Positions 17,048-24,983 of a stretch of DNA of 64,000 nt are shown here, piece after piece (the first letter of the stretch is position 1; each line of letters starts with the position of its first letter). The notes under the pieces are model-generated. The model did not search any database and had not been told where the DNA came from. It was given only the letters and a program-made list of their open reading frames with translations. The stretch lies in contig NZ_QCYK01000001.1 of NCBI RefSeq assembly GCF_003071345.1, forward strand, positions 744,001 through 808,000, in the 5' to 3' direction. Position numbers and translations under genes: made by a program. The DNA comes from Chitinophaga parva. Lineage in GTDB: Bacteria > Bacteroidota > Bacteroidia > Chitinophagales > Chitinophagaceae.

Positions 17048-18694
17048 ATGAGACCCATGACACAGCAAAAGCCAGCCTTTACAGAAAAACAGATCAGCCA
17101 GATCATGATAGCGGTGGGCATCGTGGTAAACCTTTCCGGCATCAACGTGACCATCATGGAGCCAGACGGGGCGCTGTATGCCGGCATTGCCAAGCATATG
17201 GTGCAGGCGCACAATTACATGGACCTGTGGGCCGATGGCATGGAGTGGCTGGACAAGCCCCACTTCCCTTTCTGGATGATGGCGCTGAGTTACCGGGTGT
17301 TGGGTTTTACCACGGTGGCGTATAAACTGCCCGCGTTGCTGTACTGGGGCATGGGGGTGGTTTACACCTATTTTTTTGCGAAGGGGCTGTACAATGAAAA
17401 GGTGGCCCGCTGGAGCGTGTGCGTGTTGCTTACGGCGCAGCACCTGCTCTTGTCGAACAACGATGTGCGTGCGGAGCCTTATCTCATGGGGCTGATCATA
17501 GGGAGTGTATATCATTTTTACCGGAGCCTTTCGTTGCGGGTGTTCAGCTGGCATTTGCTGCTGGGCGCGTTGTTTGCCGCGTGCGCGGTGATGACCAAGG
17601 GGCCCTTTGCACTGGTGCCGGTTGGGGCGGCCATTGGCGGCCATTTGTTGTTTACGCGGAATTTTAAACAGGTGTTCAGCCTCCGGTGGGTGATTGCCTT
17701 CCTGCTGGTGGGGGTGTTCATTACACCGGAGTTGTACGCGTTGTACACACAGTTTGATATGCACCCTGAAAAGCAGGTGTTTGGCCAGCATGGCGTGTCG
17801 GGGCTGCGATTCTTTTTCTGGGACAGCCAGTTTGGGCGGTTCATGAATACGGGACCGATTAAAGGCAATGGGGACCCGACGTTCTTTTTGCATACGCTGT
17901 TATGGGCCTTTCTGCCGTGGTCTGTGCTGCTGTATGCTGCGCTGGTAGTGTATTTCCAGCGTTTCCGCGGGCAGGTGGAGTACTTCAATGTATGTGGTGC
18001 GTTGGCCACGTTCCTGATGTTTTCTTTGTCGCGTTTCCAGCTGCCGCACTACCTGAATATCATTTTTCCCTTCTTTGCCATTTTAACGGCGCAGTATGTG
18101 CTTACGCTGGGCACCCTGAAGTTTTACCGGGTTACGCAATATGTGATCATAGGGATAGTGGCGGTGGCCCTGGTGGGCATTTGTGTGCTGTACCGGCCTC
18201 CGTTTTCTTTTGGCTGGGCCCTGGTGGGGGCGGTGATCCTGGTGGGGTATTTTGCGCTGCGCAGGCTGTTAACGGCGGATGTGCGGGCGTTGATCTTTTT
18301 CCGGACGATGCTGGCGAGTTTTGCGGTGAATATCTTTATGAATGGGGTGTTGTACCCGGATATTATGCAGTACCAGAGTGGCAGTACGGCGGCGCGGTAT
18401 GCAAATGCGCAGTTGGCGGGGCAGCCGGTGGGGTGTGTCCGGAGAACGTCTTATTCGTTTGAGTATTATTTAAAGGCGCCGTTGGTGCGGTATGCGGGAT
18501 ATGATGCGGTGCCGGCGGGGGCGGTGTTATTTCTGGCGCCGCAGCAGGTGGATACGCTGGCTTCTTTTGGGCATAAAGTGGATACGTTACGCAGCTTTGC
18601 GCACTTTTATGTGACCAAACTGGACGGGCCGTTTATGAATTTCGATACGCGGAAAGCTGTGCTGGGAGAGCGTTTGCTGGTGCGGGTGTTGTAG
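17048..18694 (+). CDS. Polytopic GT39/ArnT-like glycosyltransferase
   Basis: A 548-residue inner-membrane protein with about a dozen hydrophobic segments. The first periplasmic loop carries EPDGALYAGIAKHM and the LDKPHFPFW motif, both typical of the dolichyl-phosphate-mannose/ArnT superfamily. These enzymes use polyprenyl-phosphate sugars to glycosylate lipid A, proteins or glycans on the periplasmic face. The ATG at 17048 and another at 17057 (MTQQKP) are both possible starts. The last 700 bases are unusually G-rich at third positions compared with the first half. The acceptor substrate is unknown. Confidence 0.85.
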   Translation: MRPMTQQKPAFTEKQISQIMIAVGIVVNLSGINVTIMEPDGALYAGIAKHMVQAHNYMDLWADGMEWLDKPHFPFWMMALSYRVLGFTTVAYKLPALLYWGMGVVYTYFFAKGLYNEKVARWSVCVLLTAQHLLLSNNDVRAEPYLMGLIIGSVYHFYRSLSLRVFSWHLLLGALFAACAVMTKGPFALVPVGAAIGGHLLFTRNFKQVFSLRWVIAFLLVGVFITPELYALYTQFDMHPEKQVFGQHGVSGLRFFFWDSQFGRFMNTGPIKGNGDPTFFLHTLLWAFLPWSVLLYAALVVYFQRFRGQVEYFNVCGALATFLMFSLSRFQLPHYLNIIFPFFAILTAQYVLTLGTLKFYRVTQYVIIGIVAVALVGICVLYRPPFSFGWALVGAVILVGYFALRRLLTADVRALIFFRTMLASFAVNIFMNGVLYPDIMQYQSGSTAARYANAQLAGQPVGCVRRTSYSFEYYLKAPLVRYAGYDAVPAGAVLFLAPQQVDTLASFGHKVDTLRSFAHFYVTKLDGPFMNFDTRKAVLGERLLVRVL

Positions 18695-18730
18695 CGGGGG
18701 AAAAAGTTTTTGAAAAAAGTGTGCAAAGAT

Positions 18731-18760
18731 TTTGCAGGAATGGATTTTTTCCTATTTTTG
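18731..18760 (+). promoter_or_regulatory. tRNA-Asn promoter
   Basis: TTTG at 18731-18734 and TATTTTTG (matches TAnnTTTG) at 18753-18760 with an 18-bp spacer. The predicted start near 18767 is about 16 nt ahead of the tRNA. Confidence 0.65.
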
Positions 18761-18782
18761 CAATCCCAATTCAACGGGACAC

Positions 18783-18856
18783 TCCTCCTTAGCTCAGTTG
18801 GTTAGAGCATCTGACTGTTAATCAGAGGGTCGCTGGTTCAAGTCCAACAGGGGGAG
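18783..18856 (+). tRNA. tRNA-Asn (anticodon GTT)
   Basis: A 74-nt cloverleaf. The acceptor stem TCCTCCT pairs with AGGGGGA (one G-T pair) followed by discriminator G. The D-loop has AGTTGGTTAGA, the anticodon loop CTGTTAAT contains GTT, and the T arm has GGTTCAAGTCC. The CCA end is not encoded. A strong terminator follows at 18891. The accessory region begins directly after its 3' end, and tRNA 3' ends are common integration sites for tyrosine-recombinase elements. Confidence 0.97.
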
Positions 18857-18890
18857 CTCAAACGTTAGCTCATAGCTTTCAACGGAATCT

Positions 18891-18922
18891 GAAACCCGCG
18901 CCTGGCGCGGGTTTCGTCGTTT
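18891..18922 (+). terminator. Terminator after tRNA-Asn
   Basis: An 11-bp perfect stem (gaaacccgcgc / gcgcgggtttc, 18891-18901 and 18905-18915) with a 3-nt loop is followed by gtcgtttta. Confidence 0.75.
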
Positions 18923-18979
18923 TAGACCCTTTTCACACCTCGCTCTGACTCCGCTTATTTCCGCTATTTTCCGTGTCGT

Positions 18980-19010
18980 TTCTTACGGTTTTTCTTACGG
19001 TTTTTCTTAC
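18980..19010. repeat. Three tandem TTCTTACGG-type repeats upstream of the integrase
   Basis: Copies at 18980-18988, 18992-19000 and 19004-19010 (the last one incomplete) recur with a 12-bp period. They lie between the tRNA-Asn end and the recombinase gene, where integrase arm-type binding sites are usually found. That role is inferred from position only. Confidence 0.55.
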
Positions 19011-19099
19011 ACTTTTCCTGCTACTTTTTTGGCCCGTATCAAAAACCACCCCACCTTAGTGATGGCTTCCACGGCACGGAAAATAAAAATTAAAGTACC

Positions 19100-20344
19100 A
19101 TGGGAGTCTCCATCAAAGCCGTACATAACTGGCGAAATGTCCTCAATGCAAACGGGCGCTATCCCGTCCATATTTATGTCTATATCGATGGGCCCGGGGA
19201 GAAATACTACCCCGTAAAACTGCCACAAAAACCCTCCATTGCAGAATGGGGTGGCGTAGGTCCAGCCTGGGTAAAGCCTACCAGCCCTTATGCGTTCCAA
19301 AGCAATAAGGTCATCCAGAACACGATCGACAAAATCACTGCCGTCCATAAACGGATGGTGGATGCTAACCGCAAACTTGCCCACTACCACATCGAAAAGG
19401 AGCTGAACTTTAAAGGAACGCGGATTGTGGTCAATGACTATTTTAAAAATTATATTGATAACCCTCCGGAGCTGGTCCAGCTGGAAGAGAGTACCTGGGA
19501 GAAGTACGCAAGTTTTCTCCAGCACTTAAATAAATTCAATCCTAAGCTGCGCTTCGAGGAGATCGACGTGGAGATGGCTGCACGGATCCGCAATTACCTG
19601 GCCGCCCAACCTGGTATAAAAACCAAGACCATGGCTCCGGCATCTGTGAAGTCTCTCTTTGATAAGTTCATCGTCATACTACAGCATGCGGCCAACGAGG
19701 ATAAACTCATTGAGAAGGATGTCGTCGACCAAATCACCAGAAAGGTATTTGTGGATGTCCCAGACCGGGAGGAAGGGTTGCATTGGGATGTGATCGATGT
19801 GCGCAACTTTAAGAAGCTACCTGAATTTGCACTCCAGCCTTCCCAGGTCAGGGATAAGAAACTTTTCCTCTTGCAGATATATGGCTGTTGGTATTATAAC
19901 GACCTTTTCTACATGCGGCGCGATGATGTCCATTATGATCACGAGTTTGGAATGTATGTCACCGGAAGGCGCAGCAAAAATGAGGTACCCCGGCTCATCC
20001 CACTTTGGAGCTACCCGGATGCCGAAGGCATCATGAAGGAGTTCGAGGACGCTGATAAGAAATCCACGTTTTGGTTCCGCAGGGATGCCTTTGTGGAGTC
20101 TCAAACCTACAACCGCAATATAAAGGTACTGGCAGAGATGGCTGGCGTTACCCGGGAGGTAACTGCAAAGATCGCCCGCCATACCGGTATGACACTGCTT
20201 TCCAGGGTTGGTCTGCAGTACCCGGCGCTCAAAAAAGCCGCAGGTCAAAAGATGAAGGACGTAGGCGGTGTTTATATTAAGATGGGCCTGCGGGAAATGA
20301 TCGATGCCACAGCCCTGGCAGGATTTGAAAAGCTGGCCATTTAG
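19100..20344 (+). CDS. Tyrosine-recombinase-like integrase with a degenerate active site
   Basis: A 414-residue protein with the Bacteroidota phage-integrase layout: N-terminal arm-binding region (about 1-90), SAM-like core-binding domain (about 100-205) and C-terminal catalytic domain (about 215-400). It lies next to a tRNA gene, the expected place for an element integrase. The conserved first Arg (usually G-L-R) is Trp264, the H of the HxxR box is Lys357 (KIAR, then HTG), and the later GH box reads GQ. The second Arg (R360) and a candidate nucleophile Tyr392 remain. It may use a modified active site or be inactive. Confidence 0.8.
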   Translation: MGVSIKAVHNWRNVLNANGRYPVHIYVYIDGPGEKYYPVKLPQKPSIAEWGGVGPAWVKPTSPYAFQSNKVIQNTIDKITAVHKRMVDANRKLAHYHIEKELNFKGTRIVVNDYFKNYIDNPPELVQLEESTWEKYASFLQHLNKFNPKLRFEEIDVEMAARIRNYLAAQPGIKTKTMAPASVKSLFDKFIVILQHAANEDKLIEKDVVDQITRKVFVDVPDREEGLHWDVIDVRNFKKLPEFALQPSQVRDKKLFLLQIYGCWYYNDLFYMRRDDVHYDHEFGMYVTGRRSKNEVPRLIPLWSYPDAEGIMKEFEDADKKSTFWFRRDAFVESQTYNRNIKVLAEMAGVTREVTAKIARHTGMTLLSRVGLQYPALKKAAGQKMKDVGGVYIKMGLREMIDATALAGFEKLAI

Positions 20345-20398
20345 ACCAAATTGTCCCCCGTGGCGTCTATTAATATTAATAATATTAAAAAGGGTTTC

Positions 20399-20680
20399 AT
20401 GGAAAAAAAGATCGACCTGATTTCTCACCGTGTTGCTCTCTACTGGTTCGAAGACCTCCAGCCTGGCGCGGAGGTCTTCGCCGTGGCCACGAGTCTTGTT
20501 TCGGCATGCATTGCCGTGGAGATGCTCCTAGACCAGATGGGGTTGCGCGACCTTTGGTATGGCCAGGAGGTGACGATCAAGGACGGAATCTTCAAGATCG
20601 TACTGGAGTCCGACGCGACCCACTGGGAGGGCTGGCAAAAAGTCAAACGGTTAGCCTTAACCAGCAAGTACCGCCCTTAG
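20399..20680 (+). CDS. Hypothetical 93-aa protein
   Basis: A small acidic-to-neutral soluble protein of 93 residues starting at ATG 20399; the same frame also opens at a GTG at 20351 but with a poor N-terminus. It contains a Trp-rich pattern (RDLWYGQEV and ATHWEGWQKV) and no signal peptide or membrane segment. It follows the integrase by 54 bp and has its own strong terminator. It could be an accessory protein of the element, for example an excision or regulatory factor, but no HTH is visible. I do not recognise the family. Confidence 0.6.
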   Translation: MEKKIDLISHRVALYWFEDLQPGAEVFAVATSLVSACIAVEMLLDQMGLRDLWYGQEVTIKDGIFKIVLESDATHWEGWQKVKRLALTSKYRP

Positions 20681-20715
20681 AAAAAGTCGGTATGGGCTCC
20701 CATACCGACTTTTTT
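20681..20715 (+). terminator. Intrinsic terminator
   Basis: A perfect 16-bp stem (arms from 20681 and to 20715, loop ctc) is flanked by A5 on the left and T6 on the right. It follows the stop codon of the 93-aa gene immediately and could work in both directions. Confidence 0.9.
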
Positions 20716-20921
20716 CGGTTTTTTACTTCCCCCTTAGTTAATTGTATATCAAGCAAGTACTAACACCTGAAAAAAAAGTTTCATTAAATTTAGCAGTGAA
20801 TAGAAGGAAACCCTATCTTTAATTCAGCCAAGCGCCAGGCACTCGTCTGGTCTTGTTGCCGAGTCTTTAGTCTTTTCTTCGGTGCGGTGATCGTCCTCTG
20901 ATCACAATGAATTGACGCACC

Positions 20922-21665
20922 ATGAACCGAACCGAACCTTTACTTCCCGCTGCCACGAATGCAGTACCCGCCTATCCTTCTTCTCCTGGTTGGAAAGGCA
21001 AATTCATTGCTGCCGTCCGTTTCCTCCGCAATTTCCTGCTGTATTCAAGAACGAATTACTCGCGCAAGTGCCTGGAGTGTGATATGCAGTCTCAGTACGC
21101 CGCGGGCCTCGAGCGGGAGAACGCTGCGTTGAAAGAGTGGATGAAAAGAGCAGACGCAATGCTTGCCGCAAAGGTCGGCCACTCCCAGCACCTGACTGCA
21201 ATCATTCATGGTGAATGGGGCGCTCATTTTTTCGTTTCCACTTTTGCGCACACCGAGGTGATAGTTGCTATAAATGATCTTGCGTCTAGTTATGCAACGA
21301 TCAGGATTTACGCCAGCGCGAGGGGCAAGACACCGTTGGCTACGGCCACCCTTCGTACCATCAACAAATTTTTTAAGCTGAGCTGCCTCAGTATGGCTCA
21401 AGACGCCGGGGAAGGTGTTCTGGAAAGGGCGCTTATTGTTTCGGCTATTACCTATGCTGCCCATCATGGCGCAGAAGGCGTTTATGGGGTGGTGCTGGGC
21501 TCCATGATCGATATCGGCAAAATACAGCCGGTTTTTGAATCGATGGGCTTTACCACGGAGACTGACCTCCGGACCTTAAAATTTGAGAAGAGATTTGTTC
21601 CATCGACTAAAGAGAAACTCTTGCCAGTGGCATTTACGCACGAGCAAGCCGTGCATGAAGATTAG
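20922..21665 (+). CDS. Hypothetical 247-aa protein, possibly GNAT-like
   Basis: Residues 1-85 are a low-conservation N-terminus with a helical segment (YAAGLERENAALKEWMKRA) that may be a short coiled coil. Residues about 90-235 have the strand/helix rhythm of a GNAT acetyltransferase: AGEGVLERALIVSAITYAA resembles the acetyl-CoA-binding motif A, and VFESMGFTTETD resembles the C-terminal GNAT signature. No catalytic residue can be assigned. The gene has a 206-bp leader with two small hairpins (near 20831-20850 and 20887-20905). The family is not recognised, and the GNAT relation is an inference from pattern only. Confidence 0.55.
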   Translation: MNRTEPLLPAATNAVPAYPSSPGWKGKFIAAVRFLRNFLLYSRTNYSRKCLECDMQSQYAAGLERENAALKEWMKRADAMLAAKVGHSQHLTAIIHGEWGAHFFVSTFAHTEVIVAINDLASSYATIRIYASARGKTPLATATLRTINKFFKLSCLSMAQDAGEGVLERALIVSAITYAAHHGAEGVYGVVLGSMIDIGKIQPVFESMGFTTETDLRTLKFEKRFVPSTKEKLLPVAFTHEQAVHED

Positions 21666-21837
21666 AACTACCAGAGGGCGCGACCCTCTTGTTTAGCTAC
21701 ATTCGCAGGTACTGTTACCCAACTTGAAAACTATCTGGCTCGTTAAAAACACCCATCCATGTCCTGTAACTACCCTGTTCGTCCATGACAGCTTCATGGC
21801 TGATGGTAACCTTATTCTTTTTTGTTAACCCAAAACA

Positions 21838-22317
21838 ATGACCAGATTAGTATGCCTGTTAATTCTACTTTCGCTCTGCGGCTGCACTCCCAGCATCGAC
21901 CTCAAAAAAATGTATATGGAGCAGGCCATCTCGGCCTCCTGGCCCAACTTGGGCTTTTCTTATGGCGATTTATCGTGGTCCTTTACAGCCGGCCAAGTAA
22001 GCGTTCGGATCGGCCAGGTCTCTGACAGCGGGATCCGCTCTTTTGTGATCACCGGGGCAAACGGTGCCGGCAGTATCCGGATGGAGGTAATGACTGATTC
22101 CTTAAGAGCATGTACTTACAACCTTGATGGTACCAGTGGCACGGTGGCCGTCTATGATAATCACAACAACCAGATAGGTTTTTTGGGGGCTGGGTACTTC
22201 CAGCTGCAGATCAGCTACGGGCCCAACCGGAATCTGACCGGCAATTTTTCCGGAACGCTATCTGATCCGGGCACTGGAAGTGTGGGCGCCATTAGCGGGT
22301 ACTTTATAAACCTATGA
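21838..22317 (+). CDS. Hypothetical lipoprotein
   Basis: A 159-residue protein with a short lipoprotein signal peptide and lipobox LSLCGC (Cys at about residue 16), so it should be lipid-anchored. The mature part is rich in Gly, Ser and Thr with beta-strand character (FSGTLSDPGTGSVGAISGYF near the end), suggesting a small beta-sandwich. It stands alone: 172 bp after the preceding gene and 577 bp before the next. Function unknown; it may be cargo of the element. Confidence 0.6.
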   Translation: MTRLVCLLILLSLCGCTPSIDLKKMYMEQAISASWPNLGFSYGDLSWSFTAGQVSVRIGQVSDSGIRSFVITGANGAGSIRMEVMTDSLRACTYNLDGTSGTVAVYDNHNNQIGFLGAGYFQLQISYGPNRNLTGNFSGTLSDPGTGSVGAISGYFINL

Positions 22318-22894
22318 ATGAACCGGTGGCTTTCCGTCGTCCGGCAGTTAGCCGTGGCGGGGAAGCCTTCTAAAAGTGGCAACACCAGAAGAGTAGTACA
22401 CAGGAGAGAATACACACGTTTTGGCAAGAGACATTTTCTATCGGTAGCGATGAGTTACAGGAGCCACCACCTATAATGTGGTCCTTTCACGCTGCCCGCA
22501 TTGGAAAATGTAGCCAGCCCATTTGATTTTAATGTTTCCGGTAATTGCTGTAGCAAACGGCCTGGGACCGCCTTGCTTGTCCTGCAGATCGCAGAACGGC
22601 CGGTCGCCCGGGTCAGTCGCTGCGGGCACCTGTTTAACCCCGTAATACGAATGCAAATGATTACGACAAAAAACGCCACTCGCTTTGTTTTATCAGTCCT
22701 GGCAACTAGCCAGGCCCGCCGGTCTCACCTGCGTCCACCTCCTGCCCATGGGGCAGTCGGATGCTAGAGGCTTCCGGCGTCACGGCGCCGCTTGGATGCT
22801 GATCCTTTAATGGTTGTCAGGGGGCTAGTCTGGAGCTATCGCCCAGCTTCCCTTTCGGCAGGGATCCGTTTCTTGTAAATATAACCACCCGTTT
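22318..22894. other. 577-bp gap without a convincing gene
   Basis: Several open frames exist on both strands (for example 22501-22767 plus), but their predicted products have biased, Cys/Arg-rich composition and no recognisable start context. I see no tRNA, terminator or clear promoter. The stretch may be decayed coding sequence of the element. Confidence 0.4.
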
Positions 22895-23497
22895 ATGCAA
22901 AAAATTTCGATAGCGCAATTGAGAAAAAGCTACCCGAGGTCATATTTGAAATTGCTAGAGATGCTCGATATCAGGGCCTTCAATGAGAAATATCTAAAGC
23001 TGGCCGGCATACGTTCAATCCAGGTATTTACTGCAAAGAAAAAGCGATTCTTCTGTTATCAGATGGGCATGGAGGCCAGTCTTTACGGAAGTGTCAACTG
23101 GGATATTTCCCCACAAGCGGAGTATTCGGATTGCTACGTACTGACGGTTGCCAGTTCTGGAATGGTGAGGGACACCTGGACGGGGGAGGACGTCAAGTCC
23201 TTGGCGGTAGAACGGCTGGAGTATGAGGTGTATGTCAGGGGCCGGAAGGCTGAATTTGCAAATAACACCAGCTGTAGCGGGCCTCCGTCTGCAGGACTCA
23301 TAGAGCTATTCCTCCTTTGCCTTGACCAGATGGTGGATATTGATGTTACAAACATACGGGTCTTTAACGAGGACACCGCCTTAAAAGAAGGGCTATGCCA
23401 AGCCGGCTTTGAAGTTACGGACCAGCAATCAGGATACGTCACGGTTACCAAAATCAACCATGAACCACGGACCGCATCCCTGGAGCTGGACCAGTAA
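22895..23497 (+). CDS. Hypothetical 200-aa protein
   Basis: A soluble, basic-N-terminal protein of 200 residues beginning MQKISIAQLRKSYPRSY. It has no signal peptide or membrane helix. The C-terminal third (DVTNIRVFNEDTALKEGLC followed by QAGFEVT) again shows the N-x-x-x-x-x-GF pattern seen at the end of GNAT folds, but no acetyl-CoA motif is clear. It is encoded alone inside the element on the same strand as its neighbours. Family and function not recognised. Confidence 0.55.
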   Translation: MQKISIAQLRKSYPRSYLKLLEMLDIRAFNEKYLKLAGIRSIQVFTAKKKRFFCYQMGMEASLYGSVNWDISPQAEYSDCYVLTVASSGMVRDTWTGEDVKSLAVERLEYEVYVRGRKAEFANNTSCSGPPSAGLIELFLLCLDQMVDIDVTNIRVFNEDTALKEGLCQAGFEVTDQQSGYVTVTKINHEPRTASLELDQ

Positions 23498-23655
23498 CGG
23501 TATCATAAACTTTAACCTGTTAAACTATTAGCAACATGAGAAACTACGACTCTTCTTCTTAAAACTTTTACTCCTTATGAAAGGTTGGATTTTGTCTTTC
23601 TATTTTTTAACTGTTTTGTGTGTCAGTAGCGCACGCAAAAAAAAAATCATATGCC

Positions 23656-24270
23656 ATGTTTGGTTTACAGATAAGAATGGATTGGGAAAACACATACTGC
23701 AGTGATGTAACAATTGGAGTAAAGACTGTGCCTGTTTTCTTGCTCGAACGATATTACCGTGGGCTTCACCTTTACGATTCCCACTCCTTTCGTACCGCAA
23801 GGTACCTTTTCTCCCTGGGCATCGAGGCCGTCATAAAGAAAGGGACATTTAAGCGTCAGCTGGATGTTGACCGGACATTCTTTGCGGCCATCCTGCGCTC
23901 CTGCGAGCCGGCATTTAAAGATTGGGTTCAGAACTGGAAGGATGTGGTCGTTCAACTCTCTACTTCCAGGATTCGCTTCAAGGATTATATTATTCACCAA
24001 GGACGGGTGGACCTGACCAAAAGGCAATACAAAGAGATGATAGAGGAAGTGGATAACATCAAAGGATTTTTCAGGGCCCTGAACATGCCGCAGGCTTTCC
24101 GGCTCATGGCCAGGTTCTCTAATTCCCTTGAATGGCGGTACAGCACCATCTTTTACAGCTTGCCAGAGGTATATCCTTTTGCTGCGAAGGGTAAACCAAC
24201 AGCGGTGATATCGAAGATGCAGACTAAAGCGGGTATTAACATGATAACAGGCGGCAAAAAAGCCGCTTAA
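23656..24270 (+). CDS. Hypothetical 204-aa protein after an A10 tract
   Basis: A 204-residue soluble protein. I start it at ATG 23656; a GTG at 23620 opens the same frame through a run of Lys. It is rich in aromatic and basic residues (RYYRGLHLYDSHSFRTARYLF, about residues 30-50) and ends in basic residues. Just upstream, a separate frame from ATG 23577 encodes a hydrophobic signal-like start (MKGWILSFYFLTVLCV) that runs into the A10 tract at 23637-23646; loss of one A would fuse the two. I do not recognise the family. Confidence 0.55.
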   Translation: MFGLQIRMDWENTYCSDVTIGVKTVPVFLLERYYRGLHLYDSHSFRTARYLFSLGIEAVIKKGTFKRQLDVDRTFFAAILRSCEPAFKDWVQNWKDVVVQLSTSRIRFKDYIIHQGRVDLTKRQYKEMIEEVDNIKGFFRALNMPQAFRLMARFSNSLEWRYSTIFYSLPEVYPFAAKGKPTAVISKMQTKAGINMITGGKKAA

Positions 24271-24374
24271 CTAAGGGCCGTGCTGGGCGCAGCCGGTCCT
24301 GCTGCCCTGCGTCCAGCTGCCTTGCCAGACCCGTCTTATATTATTCCCTGTCTCACTTAAACCTTATTGTAATT

Positions 24375-24980
24375 ATGGAGAATGCAATCAATTTAAAAAT
24401 GTTAGGACGAAAAATAAAGGTGGTATCGTTTAAACACCCGGAATTTCTGGAAAGAGCACATGAGCTGCATGGCACATTTAGGGAGCCGGCAGCCTGGTAC
24501 TTCGATGATATTTACTTGGATGAGGTCAGAGCTATTTTAATGAAACTCTGGCGGGTGACGGGCGAAAGGGCTTACGAGGAATGTACCCTCTATGTCCGGA
24601 ATTTTTCTGCCGAAGTTGAGCAAGGGCCCGTGTACCTTTTCAACCGGCTGATCGCCCAGTCTTATGGGCATGGGAAAAGATCACAACTTGGTGAAGGCAT
24701 CAACGTCATCTTCGGCAGGTATAGAGTCGGAGGATCCATGCGACACTGGAGAACCGATGTGATTGACATGACTATGGAAATAGAGCGGTTCCCATTTGCG
24801 GCCACCGCAATGCCGGAAGTGCAACAGGCCATTGCAGCGGGCCAGTGCGTCGTAGAAAGGGAGGGCGCCGACCGAACCCCGGAAATCATACAGGTAGAAA
24901 TTGAGAAATGCACGTTCAATCTCAACAAATTGAACAGGGAGCTACTGATAAGAAGGGAAATAAAACCGCTCGTTGCCTAG
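24375..24980 (+). CDS. Hypothetical protein heading the SNF2/PP-loop/ParB operon
   Basis: A 201-residue soluble protein. The N-terminal 60 residues (KVVSFKHPEFLERAHELHGTF, then AWYFDDIYLDEVRAIL) look like a small DNA- or protein-binding alpha/beta unit with an exposed Trp. The remaining part is a mixed fold with HWRTDVIDMTMEIERFPFAAT. It ends 3 bp before the start of the SNF2-type helicase gene, so it is almost certainly co-transcribed and co-translated with it. A role as specificity or adaptor subunit of the helicase is an inference. No catalytic motif is seen. Confidence 0.65.
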   Translation: MENAINLKMLGRKIKVVSFKHPEFLERAHELHGTFREPAAWYFDDIYLDEVRAILMKLWRVTGERAYEECTLYVRNFSAEVEQGPVYLFNRLIAQSYGHGKRSQLGEGINVIFGRYRVGGSMRHWRTDVIDMTMEIERFPFAATAMPEVQQAIAAGQCVVEREGADRTPEIIQVEIEKCTFNLNKLNRELLIRREIKPLVA

Positions 24981-24983
24981 CCT

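Noticed and set aside
18980..19010. Repeat cluster considered as a CRISPR array
   Set aside because: The units are 7-9 bp with a 12-bp period and no spacers of normal length, and there are no cas genes.
22501..22767. 88-codon plus-strand frame in the 577-bp gap
   Set aside because: The composition is unlike the neighbours, there is no start context, and the frame is open on both strands; it is probably not a gene.
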